NCBI RefSeq assembly: GCF_031755915.1
Contig: NC_083384.1
Location: forward strand, 19,970,001 to 20,034,000
From: Ziziphus jujuba
Lineage: Eukaryota; Streptophyta; Magnoliopsida; Rosales; Rhamnaceae
Length of the DNA stretch: 64,000 nucleotides
Direction of reading: 5' to 3'
Part shown: piece by piece, positions 23,909 through 35,596 of the stretch
Layout of the letters: each line of letters starts with the position of its first letter
Position numbering within the stretch: position 1 is the first letter of the stretch
Translations under genes and position numbers: made by a program
Notes under the pieces: model-generated
What the model was told of the DNA's origin: nothing
Databases searched by the model: none
The model's input: only the letters and a program-made list of their open reading frames with translations

Positions 23909-26900
23909 TTCTTTTTTTCTTTCTTTCTCATAAATTATAGAATTTTTAGTTTTCTTATTATTTTTTTCAAATCTTTAAAAAAAAATTTTTTTTTCATTTT
24001 TGTGTTTGATGAATTAGAAGTGCTGGAAAATTTTGATGATGGACTATTTATGTTTGTTTTGCAGGAGTAAATGGCCAAGGGAACTAACTTTGAAGCTGAT
24101 GATTCAGCTGGCGTTAATATCCTTTGGGGGGTAAGCACATAGATTTATGTTTTTACCTGCATCTTTTTATTAAATAGAATTTTTTTTTTTTTCCTTACAT
24201 GATTTTCCATTGAAATTTTAGGAAAATGAATACCAGAAGCAATTCAATTTTCTTTTCAGATTTTGTACTTTTTATGTTTCCAGGATAGCGAAAAATTTAC
24301 GGTGATTTGCCATTTCCATTTCTATCATTATGGTAATAAATTTTGAGTAATTGAAAAATTATGTGTGATGGTGTTATATCAATCAAGATTTAAATTGCGT
24401 CCCCCAAAAAAAATCAAGATTTAAATTAAAATAAAATAGGAAGAGTAGACTACTACAAGCATTTTATTTTGAATTGAAATTTAAAAAGTTATTAAAAGAT
24501 TAAAAAAATAAAATTGTAAAAAAAATTACTGTATTTCTATCGTATTTTAGTTTTAAAATCCATATTCGTTTTTCACACATAAAAGTGAACCCCATCTTAA
24601 AATAAAAATCCGATACCCTTTTTGAAACAAAGCCAACAACTTACAATTTTTAAGCTAGATCTGTGTTTGCATAAGTTAGTGGTGGAGCATCATAATAAAG
24701 TTAATATATGCTTTCATGATCCATAATAACAAAACCTTCATCAAATTAATATTATTTGGATGTTCTACTTTCTTACCCCATGAATCAACACTAAAATCTT
24801 GTCTTCTATAGGTAGGGCCATTATAGGTTCCTATTATAAATATATCTGAATATATTATCCATATATTATTCATCTATATATTTGTAACATGAATCTATGT
24901 TGGCGGACTTACTGAGTAATTTAATTTTTTTAATAGAGCCTCATTATTTTGGCTTGTTTTTCTTATAATCGTTTGAAAACTCCATTAAAATAATAATAAC
25001 ATAATCTCCAACCATAACTTTATCAGTCATCCAAGTCTCTCAAATTAGCTTCTATATATGTATACACACACACACACACACACATATGTTATTTATTTTC
25101 TTAATTTTTGGTCATTTTTTGGTGTTTGTTTTGCAGGGTAACTTTATTCCAATCCCTATTCCTCAAGGGAATCAAGTTAACATCACCAGCAATGGCAACA
25201 GCCATGCCAAATCTTGCTCCAGGGCTTATTTTTATAATTGCATGCACCGTAAGGTATATATATATATATATATATATATAATAATCTCATTTTCTACTAA
25301 TGAAAAATGCAAAATAAGCCCCCTATAAAAAACAGAGGTTAATTAGTCGGTGTAAATTAAAAATTTAACTCTGAAAATTGTTTCTTTTTAATGCAGATTA
25401 GAGAGAATAAATTTTAATTGCTTATATAGCAAAGTGAAGATTGTAGGGACTTTGCTGTGTGTGTTAGGCGCTCTCACAATGAGCATAATGCACAGCGTCA
25501 CAGCACCACCCTCAAAAGAGGCTCAATATATGGCAACTCCACCACCGAATGTTATCTTCGACAAGTCGAAGATCATCGGCTGCTTGTATCTGCTCGCCGC
25601 AGTCTTCGTTTTATCCTCCAATGTTGTCTTGCAGGTACATTAATGGAATAGAATTAAAGATTCCAATTTTATTGCAACGTAATTAATTAAATTGTCACAT
25701 CAATTATATATAAATTTATCATTAGATTTCCTAATGATAGGTTGCCAATGATAACAGATAACCATTGTTTATTGTATAATTTTGATATTGTTATTCTCTT
25801 TTTTCGGTTACCAACTTTTAAATGGATTTATATATATATATATATATATATATGGTTTTTAGGCTTTCACGTTGGGTGATTTTCCTGCACCAATATCGTT
25901 GTGCGCCATAACATCCTTGATCGGGGTATTCATAACTGGAGCTGTGCAGCTATTTCAAGACCATAAGTTTGAAATTGGTTTGCCATTTGTGAGCGTTGGA
26001 GACATGATTGGCTATTCTGTTCTGGTAAATTTTCAGGAATATTCCCCACTCTCTATGTGCCTTGAATTGTATATTTGCCATTGACTTTGACCCTCTGAAA
26101 AGATAAAGACAAATTAAAGATACTAATAGTAATAAACAATAATAAATAACTTGTATTTTAGCTAATGGAAGTTTGAGTCGCAGAACAAAACAAAATGTTC
26201 CTGATTAAACATTGCAATTCTAGGAAATATAATTTTGAGAATAGGAGTATTTTTATAGTAAATAATATGTTGTAAATTTATTTTTTTATCAATTTGTGAT
26301 TAAGAAGTTACCTCGATCTCAACAAATTTTATAGTCATAGCCAAAACTATAGCAACAAATATCAGTCAAGGAAAATTACGTCCAAATATTATACCACATT
26401 ATTATACTGGTCAACAATAACGACATCAAAATAAAATCATAATAAAATATATGAATCGTTTGACTTTCAATCATTGAGGGTTTAAGTATGAATGATATGT
26501 TATAACCACATTATATATTCAATTGCATATAAATTTTTCTCCCTATTTGGTTGACATTTTTAAATCACAGCAAATTTACAATTATAGTCACGAATTTTCA
26601 TAACTAAAAAATGAAATCTTTTTAATGAATTAAGAAGTTAATATTATACGAAAACCAAAAAGAATCAAAACACTTTATATATTCTAAAAAAATAAAATGA
26701 AAAATAAACTGAAGGAAACATTGTATTTGAATTTGATCTAGGGAGGTGCAGTAAGCGGGGCATGTGTGAGCTTCAACGGGTGGGCGATGAAGAAAAGAGG
26801 GCCAGTTCTAGTTTCCATGTTTAACCCCATTTCCACTCTCTGCTCTGTCATTCTCTCAGTTGTCACCTTAGGAGACACCGTTAGTTTAGGAAGGTAATTA

Positions 26901-27150
26901 AATATCTTCTCTTTACTAATTAATCTTTAGCTATACTAGTCTAGTTTTCTTAATTAATTATAATTAAAAATTACTAGTAATTTTTTTTTATTTTATTAAT
27001 AATATTTATTTATATATGATGCATGGCAGTCTTGCTGGAATGTTCCTCATGTTTACCGGGCTTTACTTCGTGCTGTGGGCAAAAGGGAAAGAAGGATATG
27101 GCAATGGCTTTGAAAGTGAGTTCGACGCAGAGAAGCCTCTCTTAAGTTGA
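23593..27150 (+). CDS. WAT1-related (EamA-type) membrane transporter, seven exons
   Basis: Predicted exons: 23593-23780, 24065-24130, 25137-25253, 25397-25634, 25863-26024, 26742-26893 and 27030-27150. All introns are GT-AG and the frame is continuous: 1,044 nt, 347 residues, stop TGA. The protein is mostly hydrophobic and fits the plant WAT1/drug-metabolite-transporter family (about ten membrane helices, two EamA halves, roughly residues 10-135 and 185-330; usual length 350-390). Recognisable family segments include 'GVQFVYAGNSLLLSYLMSLG' (exon 1), 'LTSPAMATAMPNLAPGLIFI' (exon 3), 'YSKVKIVGTLLCVLGAL' (exon 4) and 'GPVLVSMFNPISTLCSVILS' (exon 6). Among Arabidopsis relatives it most recalls At5g47470. 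WAT1 itself exports auxin from the vacuole, but substrates of this branch are not established. The start at 23593 was chosen because it aligns with family N-termini; an upstream in-frame ATG at 23434 would add 53 lysine-rich residues and is unlikely. Introns carry (AT)n and (AC)n tracts. The gene looks intact. Confidence 0.93.
23881..23902. repeat. (AT)n tract in WAT1-like intron 1
   Basis: A pure AT dinucleotide run. Similar tracts lie in intron 3 (about 25254-25280) and intron 4 (about 25829-25852). Confidence 0.9.
25068..25084. repeat. (AC)n tract in WAT1-like intron 2
   Basis: A run of about eight AC repeats flanked by ATAT, roughly 50 bp before the exon 3 acceptor. Confidence 0.85.
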
Positions 27151-28540
27151 TATATGTTTTTATAATATATGTATGTTAGCTAAACTAATTAATTTGTAGT
27201 TTTTTTCTTTCTTTAGAACATAGATGGAAAATGAAAGGCAAACACATTAACCCTTGAATCCTAGTCTTCTTCCTTTTTCTCTCCCTTTCTGTCTGTGTAT
27301 ATACTACACACAACATATATATCTAGAAATCATCTACTGCACTCCATGGGATAATTTATATTGAACGCTTAACATTTATGTACATGTAATTTATCGTTAA
27401 TATATTTCCACCATAAGCTATCCAATGGAGTACAATAGATAATTTCTATGTGTACATATAATTTGATAAGCAGATCAGCTATACAAATAGAATTAAGTAC
27501 ACAGGGGAGGAAGCTTTGAAGATAATGCTGAACAATGAATGAGTAAACTGTTTTTGCAGAACAAAACCATGATGGTGGGAGTAGATAAAGATGACAAAGA
27601 GTTTGCTTGGGAAGGACAAATGAAGTTGTGCATATCAGACCTATTCAATTTTTTAATTATTTCTCTTGGGGAGGGGTATTATTGGATTTTTGCAACGAAT
27701 TCCAATATAGATTGGCTGGCGGCAATGCTGCTAGGGAAAATTTGGAAATTGTTTCTTTCATATTGTCGCTGATAAGAAAGTTTAAAATTTCAACATTTAT
27801 TTTCTTTTTCTATTTTGATCTTAGGACGGGATGGGGGAGATTCAAATTCAGAATTTTTGCATGAAGAAAGAGTAAACTTTACCACTTAGACGTTTAGAAG
27901 GACAAATTTCGAACATTATATTGTAAAGAGATTCATTGAAGCAAAATTTATTCATAAAGTTGTTTTATAATTAAAGAGATTCGTTATTTCAATTATTTGG
28001 CATTTAAATTCCACTAAGTACACAACACCATTTTTGACAAAGTTCATGGTATCCTAAATGGAGGTCTAAATTCGAATTCTCTAATTTCGAGTATATCGAG
28101 AAAAAAAAATTACCATACTTACCTAGGTCCTACAAATTCATATAGGAATATTTAATTTATTTGTTTTTTTGGGTCATTGATCCCCATTTTACACCAAAAA
28201 AAAAAAAAAAAAAGGAGTATATATAATTTATCACCCGAATTAAGGAGGCTAAATTTAACCAGGCCCAAATCTAAATAATTTTGTTTGAACATATATTATA
28301 ATTTATAAGATGGAAGGATTATAATAATAATAATAACAACCAATAATGTGCAAAGAGAACGAATTTTCTTGTCAGATTGTTGGGCTCTTGCTTCTCCAAC
28401 AAGGACTCTTGCTTTAGCTTCAAGGAGGAGGACTTTTTACCATGGGAAATTAAGCCTTGTTTGTCAATTTTGCCCCTATAATGCATTTATTATAATTCTT
28501 TTTGTTGAGGTTTTTTGGGTAGCCTATAATTTTTTTTGGA
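27151..28540. other. WAT1-like 3' region and spacer
   Basis: The first ~250 bp presumably hold the 3' UTR; no single polyadenylation signal stands out. The open frames at 27539-27864 overlap each other, show no family resemblance and are not called. A poly-A run lies at about 28196-28213. Confidence 0.45.
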
Positions 28541-28544
28541 TTCT

Positions 28545-28553
28545 ATAAAAAGG
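28545..28553 (+). promoter_or_regulatory. Possible TATA box (TATAAAAAG)
   Basis: TATAAAAAG lies at 28545-28553, followed by a pyrimidine-rich, T-rich stretch like a plant leader. It is 1.4 kb upstream of the coiled-coil exons and could be their promoter if the intervening DNA is leader and intron. This link is inferred. Confidence 0.3.
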
Positions 28554-29373
28554 TTATTTTCTTCTAAATTTGTGTTTTACTGCCCCTTGGATTTGTCTCT
28601 CTCCAATCTTATAGGTTTTCCGATTATTGTCTTCACATAATTTTTTCAAGTTTCAATTTCAATTATTTATGTTTTCTTCTATAGCCTTGTTTTCTCTTTG
28701 TGTTTTGAAGTTCGATTTGTTTTGCTTTGTTGCCGTTTATGTTCCCTCATTGATAATTGTCAATACTAGTTATCCTGTTTTACGTGTTGACCCATTGTTT
28801 CATGAATAGACATTTTAAGTTTTTATTCCTTCATCCTTTTTTCTTTTCTTTTTTTTTTTTTCTTTTTTTATTTCTAAGTCTGGAATAATATTTTTGAGAT
28901 ATTCAACCTATTTTTACAGTGTTGTATGGAATGAAACAATTCTTAGTCATTTTTAGGGACATATATACTCATATTGATTTCATGTGGATATTCACTAATT
29001 GATTCTCGGCTATCATTGTTGTCGTTTATCTTGATATTAGAAAAACAATAATTTCATCTTTGTTTTATGACTCACTTGAAAATTATTGTGTAGCAAGTGA
29101 TGGCATATTGAGGTATCTTATTATATGTCTTTAAAACTCATGACTTGATTTTTCTTAAAATCTTCTGCTCATTTTTTAGCCATCTAAAAAAATTGACTAA
29201 CAGGGCCAGGACTGACTCTTATCTAATTGTCTCATCCTCATGTAATGCATGTGTCGGTACACATTGTTTACTTTTTCTTTTTTTCTTTTTTAACAAGGTT
29301 TATTGTTTACTTGAATTCTATTATTTGCTTTGGATTCTTTATTTTATTTTTTTATTTTTTTCCAATTTGTAGC

Positions 29374-30851
29374 TTTGGGGTATGTGTCTCTCAATAGAAT
29401 TAATGAGATATTTTTTAGTGAATAGCTGATGAGTTTCTTTCTCATTCTAAGAATAATGAAATGACAAGCCTTATAGACAATTATAATTACATCCACATGG
29501 ACACAGTACTTAAATTTTCAAACTCACTTTGTTTGCATAGTTAACCATTTACATCCATTTGAAAACAATTACATTAACATCGTTATAATTTTCTTATGTG
29601 TGCTTCAAAATCTTTTCATTTACATATCTAAAAATTATATACACAGACACCAAACACGTTGCTATGCTGGTATCATAAATTAAAAGTCTCTGAAGAGACC
29701 TTTGGGTCATAAATAATATTAATTTTGATTATTCCTCATGCCACTTATATTCCTCTTTCAACTATATTTTTCCACGAAATAAAGAGTTGGATAACTATAT
29801 TTTTTCGACAAAATAAAGAGTTTGGATAGCTTTAGCTTTATGTGATTAATTATTTATTTATTTATAAAACTTCTGATTTTTGCGCAGAATTATTTCCAGA
29901 AACCAATAATATGACTTTCAGTGAGCTATTCCAGAAATTGAAAGATCGAGAGCAATTCAAAGAACAACTGAATGATAGTCGTGAGCAATTCAAGAAACAA
30001 CTGAATGATAGTCGTGAGCAATTCAAAAAGCAAGTGAAAGAATTGAAGGATAGTTTTGGGGTATGTCTATCAAAAGAATTGTTTAAGATTTTTTTCTTAC
30101 TCATTTCTAAAAATGCAATGTGATGACATGCCTCATAGACAATTATAATTACATCCACAGGGACACAGTGCTTAAATTTTCAAAATCACTTTGTTTGCAT
30201 ACTTAAAAATTACATCCACTTGAAAACGATTACACTAACAGTTTACATCATTGCTATTTTGTTATGTGTGCTTCAAAATCTGTTCATCTTAAACATATGA
30301 CAATTATGAACACAAACATTATTGCAACTTTGGTAGACGTTGCAATGCTAGTATATATCATAAAAATTCTCTTAAGAAACCTTTGTATCATAAAGAATAT
30401 TAATTTTAAAACATGATTATTAATTTAGGAAATCTCTTATAATTTAATTCAGTCATCTTTTTAATTCGTTAATAGTGGCAACCCAAAAAACAAAAAAAAA
30501 AAATCCAAAGACAAAAATTGATAAATTATTTTTAAATTTGGATAGGCTTTAGCTTTATGTAAAATTTTGATTTCTATGCAGAATTATTTGGAGAGACCAA
30601 TAACGACTGTCAATGAGGTACTCCAGAAACTGAAAGATCGTGAGCAATTCAAGAAAGACCATTATGATAGTTATGAGCAATTCCAGAGAGACCAGCAGAC
30701 ATTGAGATTTCTTCAGCAATTCAGAAAACAACAACGACAAAATGATAGTCGTGAGCAATTCAAGAAACAACAGATGGATAGTCGTGACCAATTCAAAAAC
30801 CAATTGAAGGATAGTCGTGAGCAAGTGAACAATAATTTAAAGAAGAATTGA
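29374..30851 (+). repeat. ~681-bp tandem duplication of an intron-exon module
   Basis: The sequence from 29374 ('tttggggtatgtgtctctc') onward is repeated from about 30055 ('tttggggtatgtctatc'). The copies match in order through the donor-like GTATGT, the 'acaattataattacatccac' block (29476 and 30138), 'gtgtgcttcaaaatct', 'ggcttt/agctttatgt' and the acceptor-exon junction 'gcagaattattt' (29884 and 30578). The donor positions are 681 bp apart. By eye the copies are about 75-80% identical, with small indels. Confidence 0.85.
29911..30851 (+). CDS. Candidate two-exon coiled-coil protein with 11-residue repeats
   Basis: I do not recognise this gene. Exon A runs from ATG 29911 to 30060, the intron is 30061-30581 (GT...AG), and exon B is 30582-30851 with a TGA stop; together 139 residues, joined in frame. 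The protein is hydrophilic and built on an 11-residue unit of the form DSREQFKKQLN, twice in exon A and about three clear times in exon B, each exon opening with a version of 'LQKLKDREQFK'. Such a hendecad pattern rich in E, Q, K and R suggests a long alpha-helical coiled coil. There is no signal peptide or membrane segment. The two exons are tandem copies of each other; exon A has a 2-bp shift near its start, so a start within exon A avoids the frame conflict. It may instead be the tail of a longer gene or a captured pseudogene fragment. Expression is unknown. Confidence 0.45.
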
Positions 30852-30915
30852 GGAATAGTCGTAACATCATAGACCAAATCATGGAAAGATAAATAAGATA
30901 AATATATAGATGTAA

Positions 30916-31080
30916 AGCATGCTCTATAATAATTTTTTTTTTTTTTTACAGTTTAGTATTTTATTTCATCAATTTAGGCTTATTTTTCCTCATATGCTAA
31001 TAAGGTAGATGTAGAGCATGCTCTATAATGTTTGATTATTTTTTATAGTTTAGTATTTTATTTTATCAATTTAGCCATAT
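30916..31080 (+). repeat. ~99-bp imperfect tandem repeat after the coiled-coil frame
   Basis: 'agcatgctctataat' and 'agtttagtattttattt' recur 99 bp apart (from 30916 and 31015). It lies directly downstream of the candidate stop codon, possibly in its 3' UTR. Confidence 0.75.
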
Positions 31081-31149
31081 TTTGTTAGACACAAAACCTG
31101 ATATACATATAATAAATGCACATCCCACTAATTTAGATTTTTGGAATCA

Positions 31150-31215
31150 ATGGTACTTTAATATGGTATCAGATCATAAAATCCTAGAAATTTAGGTTCG
31201 AATCCCTCCACCTTC
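31150..31215 (+). repeat. tRNA-like / primer-site-like repeat fragment
   Basis: 'atatggtatcagatca' is followed by 'aggttcgaatcc' (31194-31205), which equals the tRNA B-box consensus. This combination is common in plant SINE or LTR-retroelement leader sequences. The block is too short and decayed to fold as a tRNA gene, and no element ends were found. Confidence 0.35.
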
Positions 31216-31619
31216 ACATTGTCATCCATTTCAAAAACTGACATTTGTAAGGATCAAAAACTGATCTATAAGTGAGGGGGTTTGGGATCAATGATATTTC
31301 AACTATTTCTACTCATATTCTAATAAGGTAGCAGATTGGATAATCTCTCACGCTTAGAATAGCACTCTACTTCTTATTGAAGAAACTTTTTTCTCCTTCT
31401 TAATAGAATTATGCATATGTAAAAATCAAAATACCCACTTTTTTTCATTAATATATATATATATATAGTTATAATAAATACATATATAATCTAGATTTGA
31501 TGCGGCTCAACGTCGTCACAGACACATGTTTATGGGACTTTAAGCTTGGCATACAATGTATTGAGTAAAGCGGTGAGAGATGACAAAACAAAATAAATAA
31601 ATAAGTGAGAAGCGGTGAG

Positions 31620-31910
31620 ACGGGTTTTTCCAACTGCGGCCTCCGCCCAATACCCCACAACCATGATCACGTGCGTACTGAAGTTGCTAGCTCGCCCCTC
31701 ACGTGTGCCAGACAAGAAACCTTAATAAGGATCACGTTATTTGCTTAAACTGCAAACTCTACATGGTCCGGTAAGATCGCCTAATTAAAACCATTTTTTA
31801 ATATGTTTTAAAAATAATAATAAAATCAAATAAAATAAGCTAAAATAATAAAGGTGCAATTTCCTCCCAAGTACAAGTAGGAGCGGCTTTAATTTTGGCA
31901 TGCACGTGAA
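31620..31910. promoter_or_regulatory. Island with three G-box (CACGTG) palindromes
   Basis: CACGTG occurs at 31668-31673, 31700-31705 and 31903-31908, inside a GC-richer patch ('ggcctccgcccaataccccac'). A related 'gatcacgtta' lies near 31730. G-boxes bind plant bZIP and bHLH factors. No gene starts within 1 kb on either strand, so this may be a distal or orphan promoter. The open frames here on the minus strand overlap and resemble nothing. Confidence 0.4.
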
Positions 31911-34540
31911 ATTTATTAGCTTCGATTTTAATGTATTTATATATGTTGTGGGTTTGTAAGCAGCTGGCCCAACCTGGCTAAATTTAATGAAAGACTAGAT
32001 TCCTTTACCAAATTGTGGAATGTAAGCAGATTTTTTAAGTTTCAAAAAACAAAAAAATATTAATAATGTCACGGTTTTGTATCACAGGTTGAAAGCATAC
32101 AATAAAAATTATAAATTTCAATGTATTGTATTTGTATTCCTTCATTTTAAAAAAAATAAAATAAAAATGTATTTTTTTATACCAATAAAAGTTTCAAATT
32201 GTATTCAACTTAATATTATTAAAAACTCGTTTCATAATGTTTACATTCCTTTTTTTTCTTTTTTCTTTTTTCTTTTTTTGCTTAAGATATTAGGCATATA
32301 TGAATGATAAAATTCGTCAAATAACAAATAGAAAAATGTTTATCAAAATAAATTCCATTTCATAAGAGTTTGAAATTTTTTTTCAATTTAGTTTTTCTTT
32401 TTTTCTTTTTCTTTTTTTCTCTATCTTTAAATTTTGTAGCTAGATAAAAAGCTTAACTATTATTTAAAGTATAAATAAGTTATATGTAACCTAAATACAA
32501 TATTTATGGGGAAAAAAAAAAAAGCTAAGAATAGACAATCATAAATCATAAACATAAATGTTACCAAACAAGGAGTAAGTTATTACAACGATGATAGGAC
32601 AAATAAAATTAAACTATGGTCATATTTATGCTAAAACTACTAAAATATTTATCAAATTTATTTACTAAATGATATAATAATATTAAATTATTTTATTTTT
32701 TTAATTTATTTATGATACTTTTTTTCATATTTAGATTATATGAATATGTTAATTAATAATATTTTAATACATATTATTTAATAAATAAATTTTATCAATA
32801 TTTAAATATTTAAGTAACTGTAACATTACTATTTTATTAAAATATGGTTTGGTAGTACTGATCAGCTCACTGCTTCTTTATTTATTTATTTATTTTTTCC
32901 TTTTAATATAATAGGTATGAATATTCCAATTTGAAAATATTGTCCAAGAAAATGAACTTTTTCAATACATGGACATTGACCTCCAAACCTAATAAGAAAA
33001 AAAGTATAATATTCATAAGAGAGGTTCATAGTATTGGAAGTGTCTTTGGTCTTTCACTAAAAGTATCTCCGTGTATCTAATTAAATAAGGATCTAATTTT
33101 TTTTTTTATGATTAAAGTATTAATAGATATCTTCTACTTCCACCAGAGTTATCCCAATTTGAATCCTTGACCTCTGGTCAAGTAAAGTCCTTGGGGTTGT
33201 AGCATTGAAAGTTAATTTTAAAGTTTTAATATTTTTTTTCTAACTGTTTTTCTTTTTTTGATAATGAAATTTATTATTCCACCAAAAATATATATGGGCT
33301 TCCTTCCCATTTAGCAACATAATTAGTACTAAGGGGCCCATGTAAATGTCAAGCTCATGGTTTGGCAGCGTCTACTTTGAAATGGGTCCACCAGTTATAG
33401 GCTTCAACTGTACCTAAACGATCATGACAAATGGACATATCTTATTGGTTATAATAATTTTTATGTCTTACTATTACACTTGTTCTTATAAACTTGGGCG
33501 ATATATTTACCAAAAAAAACAAAGAAACTTGGTCAATATTATTCTGCATTGCACCAAATAAAATGGTATTTTTTTTCCGGTATTCATCAAAATCAGATTT
33601 CATTTATGTGGCTGCTGTTTGCCAGCGTTAATAAACTGGCCTTTTGTATTCCAAATTTTGTTCTGTTTTTCAAATTCGGCTGTACAGTATTCGATCAAAT
33701 GGCTGAAGCACCTGATCCCCCGTGTTTGGAATGGGACCCAGTAGCATTTGACAGATCGTCATGAGAATAAGACATCCACATTAACCTCCCCTTTTTCAAC
33801 CCTGGCCGAGGATCTGTTGGTAATAACCACCCGAGATTTAATAATGGAATAGTTAACAAATGTTAATCAAAAAGTTAAATTGAATCAAATTGCAACAATT
33901 AAAGTTATAAACATAAATTGCAACGTTTTAAATGTGAAAATTTAAAATGCAATATGTCCAAACTAGTGGATACTACATTAAGATTTACCCCTTTTTGTCT
34001 CATTTTAGGCAATTATGCAATTCTCCAATAAATTTGATCAAATTAATCATTTACATTGTTTAAAAGTAAAACAAAATGTAATAAAATTGATCCCGAAACA
34101 AAGTTATATGGATTGCATACAGTTAATTTTATTAAAATTGCTACGTCAAAAACAACTATTTGAATTATAATAATACAAAAACAATAATTTAAAAGACAAT
34201 GGGAAAAATTTTTATAGTTTTGAAGGTAAAGTAAAAAATATTATAGTTCACAAGTAAAATGATATAAAACCATTTTAAAACTTTAAATATATTACAGCAT
34301 AATTATAGAAATTATTAGAAAAATAATTAGGAAATGGAAAACAAAGAAAAGTGGACGGGTCAAATAACAACAAATTGGTTGTTTAACTTCCATTCATCTT
34401 TTCTTTTCCGGAAAAAGAAAAAAATCCCATACGACTTTGTGGTAAATATTTTACTTAAAAGATATATTATTTTATATTATTTTTCAACATAAAATTCAAT
34501 CCGATAATCACTTATTAGAGGAAAGTAGGTATAGGGGTGC
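31911..34540. other. AT-rich spacer
   Basis: No supported gene. Short open frames (for example 33549-33764) have no family resemblance. T-rich and A-rich runs are frequent. Confidence 0.5.
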
Positions 34541-34770
34541 CTAACACACACTGCAGCCCAGATCATGAAATTGCAAATTTTGACTGCTCACGAGAAGTAA
34601 TCCGACAAAACCCGGACCCATTGGACCAACCCGACCCCTTATCCACACAGGACCACACCAAAGCACCGAACCATCTCCAATCATAGGGAAGTGGACCCAC
34701 CGCCGAATTGTTTCAACACTAAACCATTGAAGCGCGTGATGTATATTCTCCAGACCCTTACCCCCCAACC
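34541..34770. other. Isolated stretch of balanced base composition
   Basis: About 230 bp with clearly more G and C than its surroundings, including 'acccggacccattggaccaa' and 'ccgaccccttatccacacag'. A minus-strand frame is open across it but resembles no protein known to me. It could be a relic of a gene, a transposon, or a conserved non-coding element. Confidence 0.3.
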
Positions 34771-35473
34771 TTTAAAAAGAAAGGGCAAAATTATATAAGC
34801 AAGCAAAGTAAATACTTCAAGAGGAAAAGTTTTGTTTCTTTTTCTTTTTCTTGTCCTTCCTTTTCGGTAAGATTCGAAGAGGTAAAGTTAGGGATAGGTA
34901 AAAGGTTAGCTTGTGATTTTGATTTTGTTTTGTTTTTATATAAAAGTTTAATTAAATTATAAATTATACATGCAAAGCGGATTTGATTGAGAGTTTGGAT
35001 TTCTTTCAGCAGGAAAAAAAAAAAAAAAAAAAAAAAAAAAGATTGCTTGGATTCCATGCTTGGTTTTGAATCAAAGTTTAATTAAATATATTGCCAACTA
35101 GTATACCGGTCCAATTAGTGGGATATGGATCCTTTCTATTTCTATGGAAATGAAATGAAATGAAAGATTTTATTTTTTTTTATTTTTATTTTTTTGCCAT
35201 TTACAATAATAGTCTTCTTATAATTAAAATATATTTTCTCATTTTAGTATCTCAAAATGCACAATCTTTCACATATAAATGTAAATAGCTTATCAATTGA
35301 ATCTATTTCATTTATTAAAAGGAAAATTTTCAAGTTGATTGAAACATTTCATACCACACCATACAATATTTATTTAATAGTTACAATTAAATCAATCATT
35401 TTACTTAAAAAAAATAATTCTCTAAATTTTTAAATATACTTAGATAACTTTAGTTTCCTTCTTTATTATTTTA

Positions 35474-35526
<53 letters not shown>

Positions 35527-35596
35527 ATTTTTAAAATAAAGAACTAAATCAATTATATAGTTATGTTTTTTCCCATATCAAATATTGTTATAACTT
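34771..35596. other. AT-rich spacer with poly-A and (AT)n tracts
   Basis: A poly-A run lies at about 35014-35040 and a long (AT)n tract at about 35479-35519. No gene was seen. Confidence 0.6.

Noticed and set aside
27539..27864. Two overlapping open frames after the WAT1-like gene
   Set aside because: Different frames of the same DNA, with no family features and no start or splice context.
28348..28809. Short open frames upstream of the coiled-coil exons
   Set aside because: T-rich, hydrophobic translations typical of AT-rich non-coding DNA.
31150..31215. tRNA gene
   Set aside because: A B-box-like GGTTCGAATCC is present, but no acceptor stem or anticodon arm can be drawn.
33549..33764. 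71-codon open frame
   Set aside because: No recognisable motif and no transcription signals.
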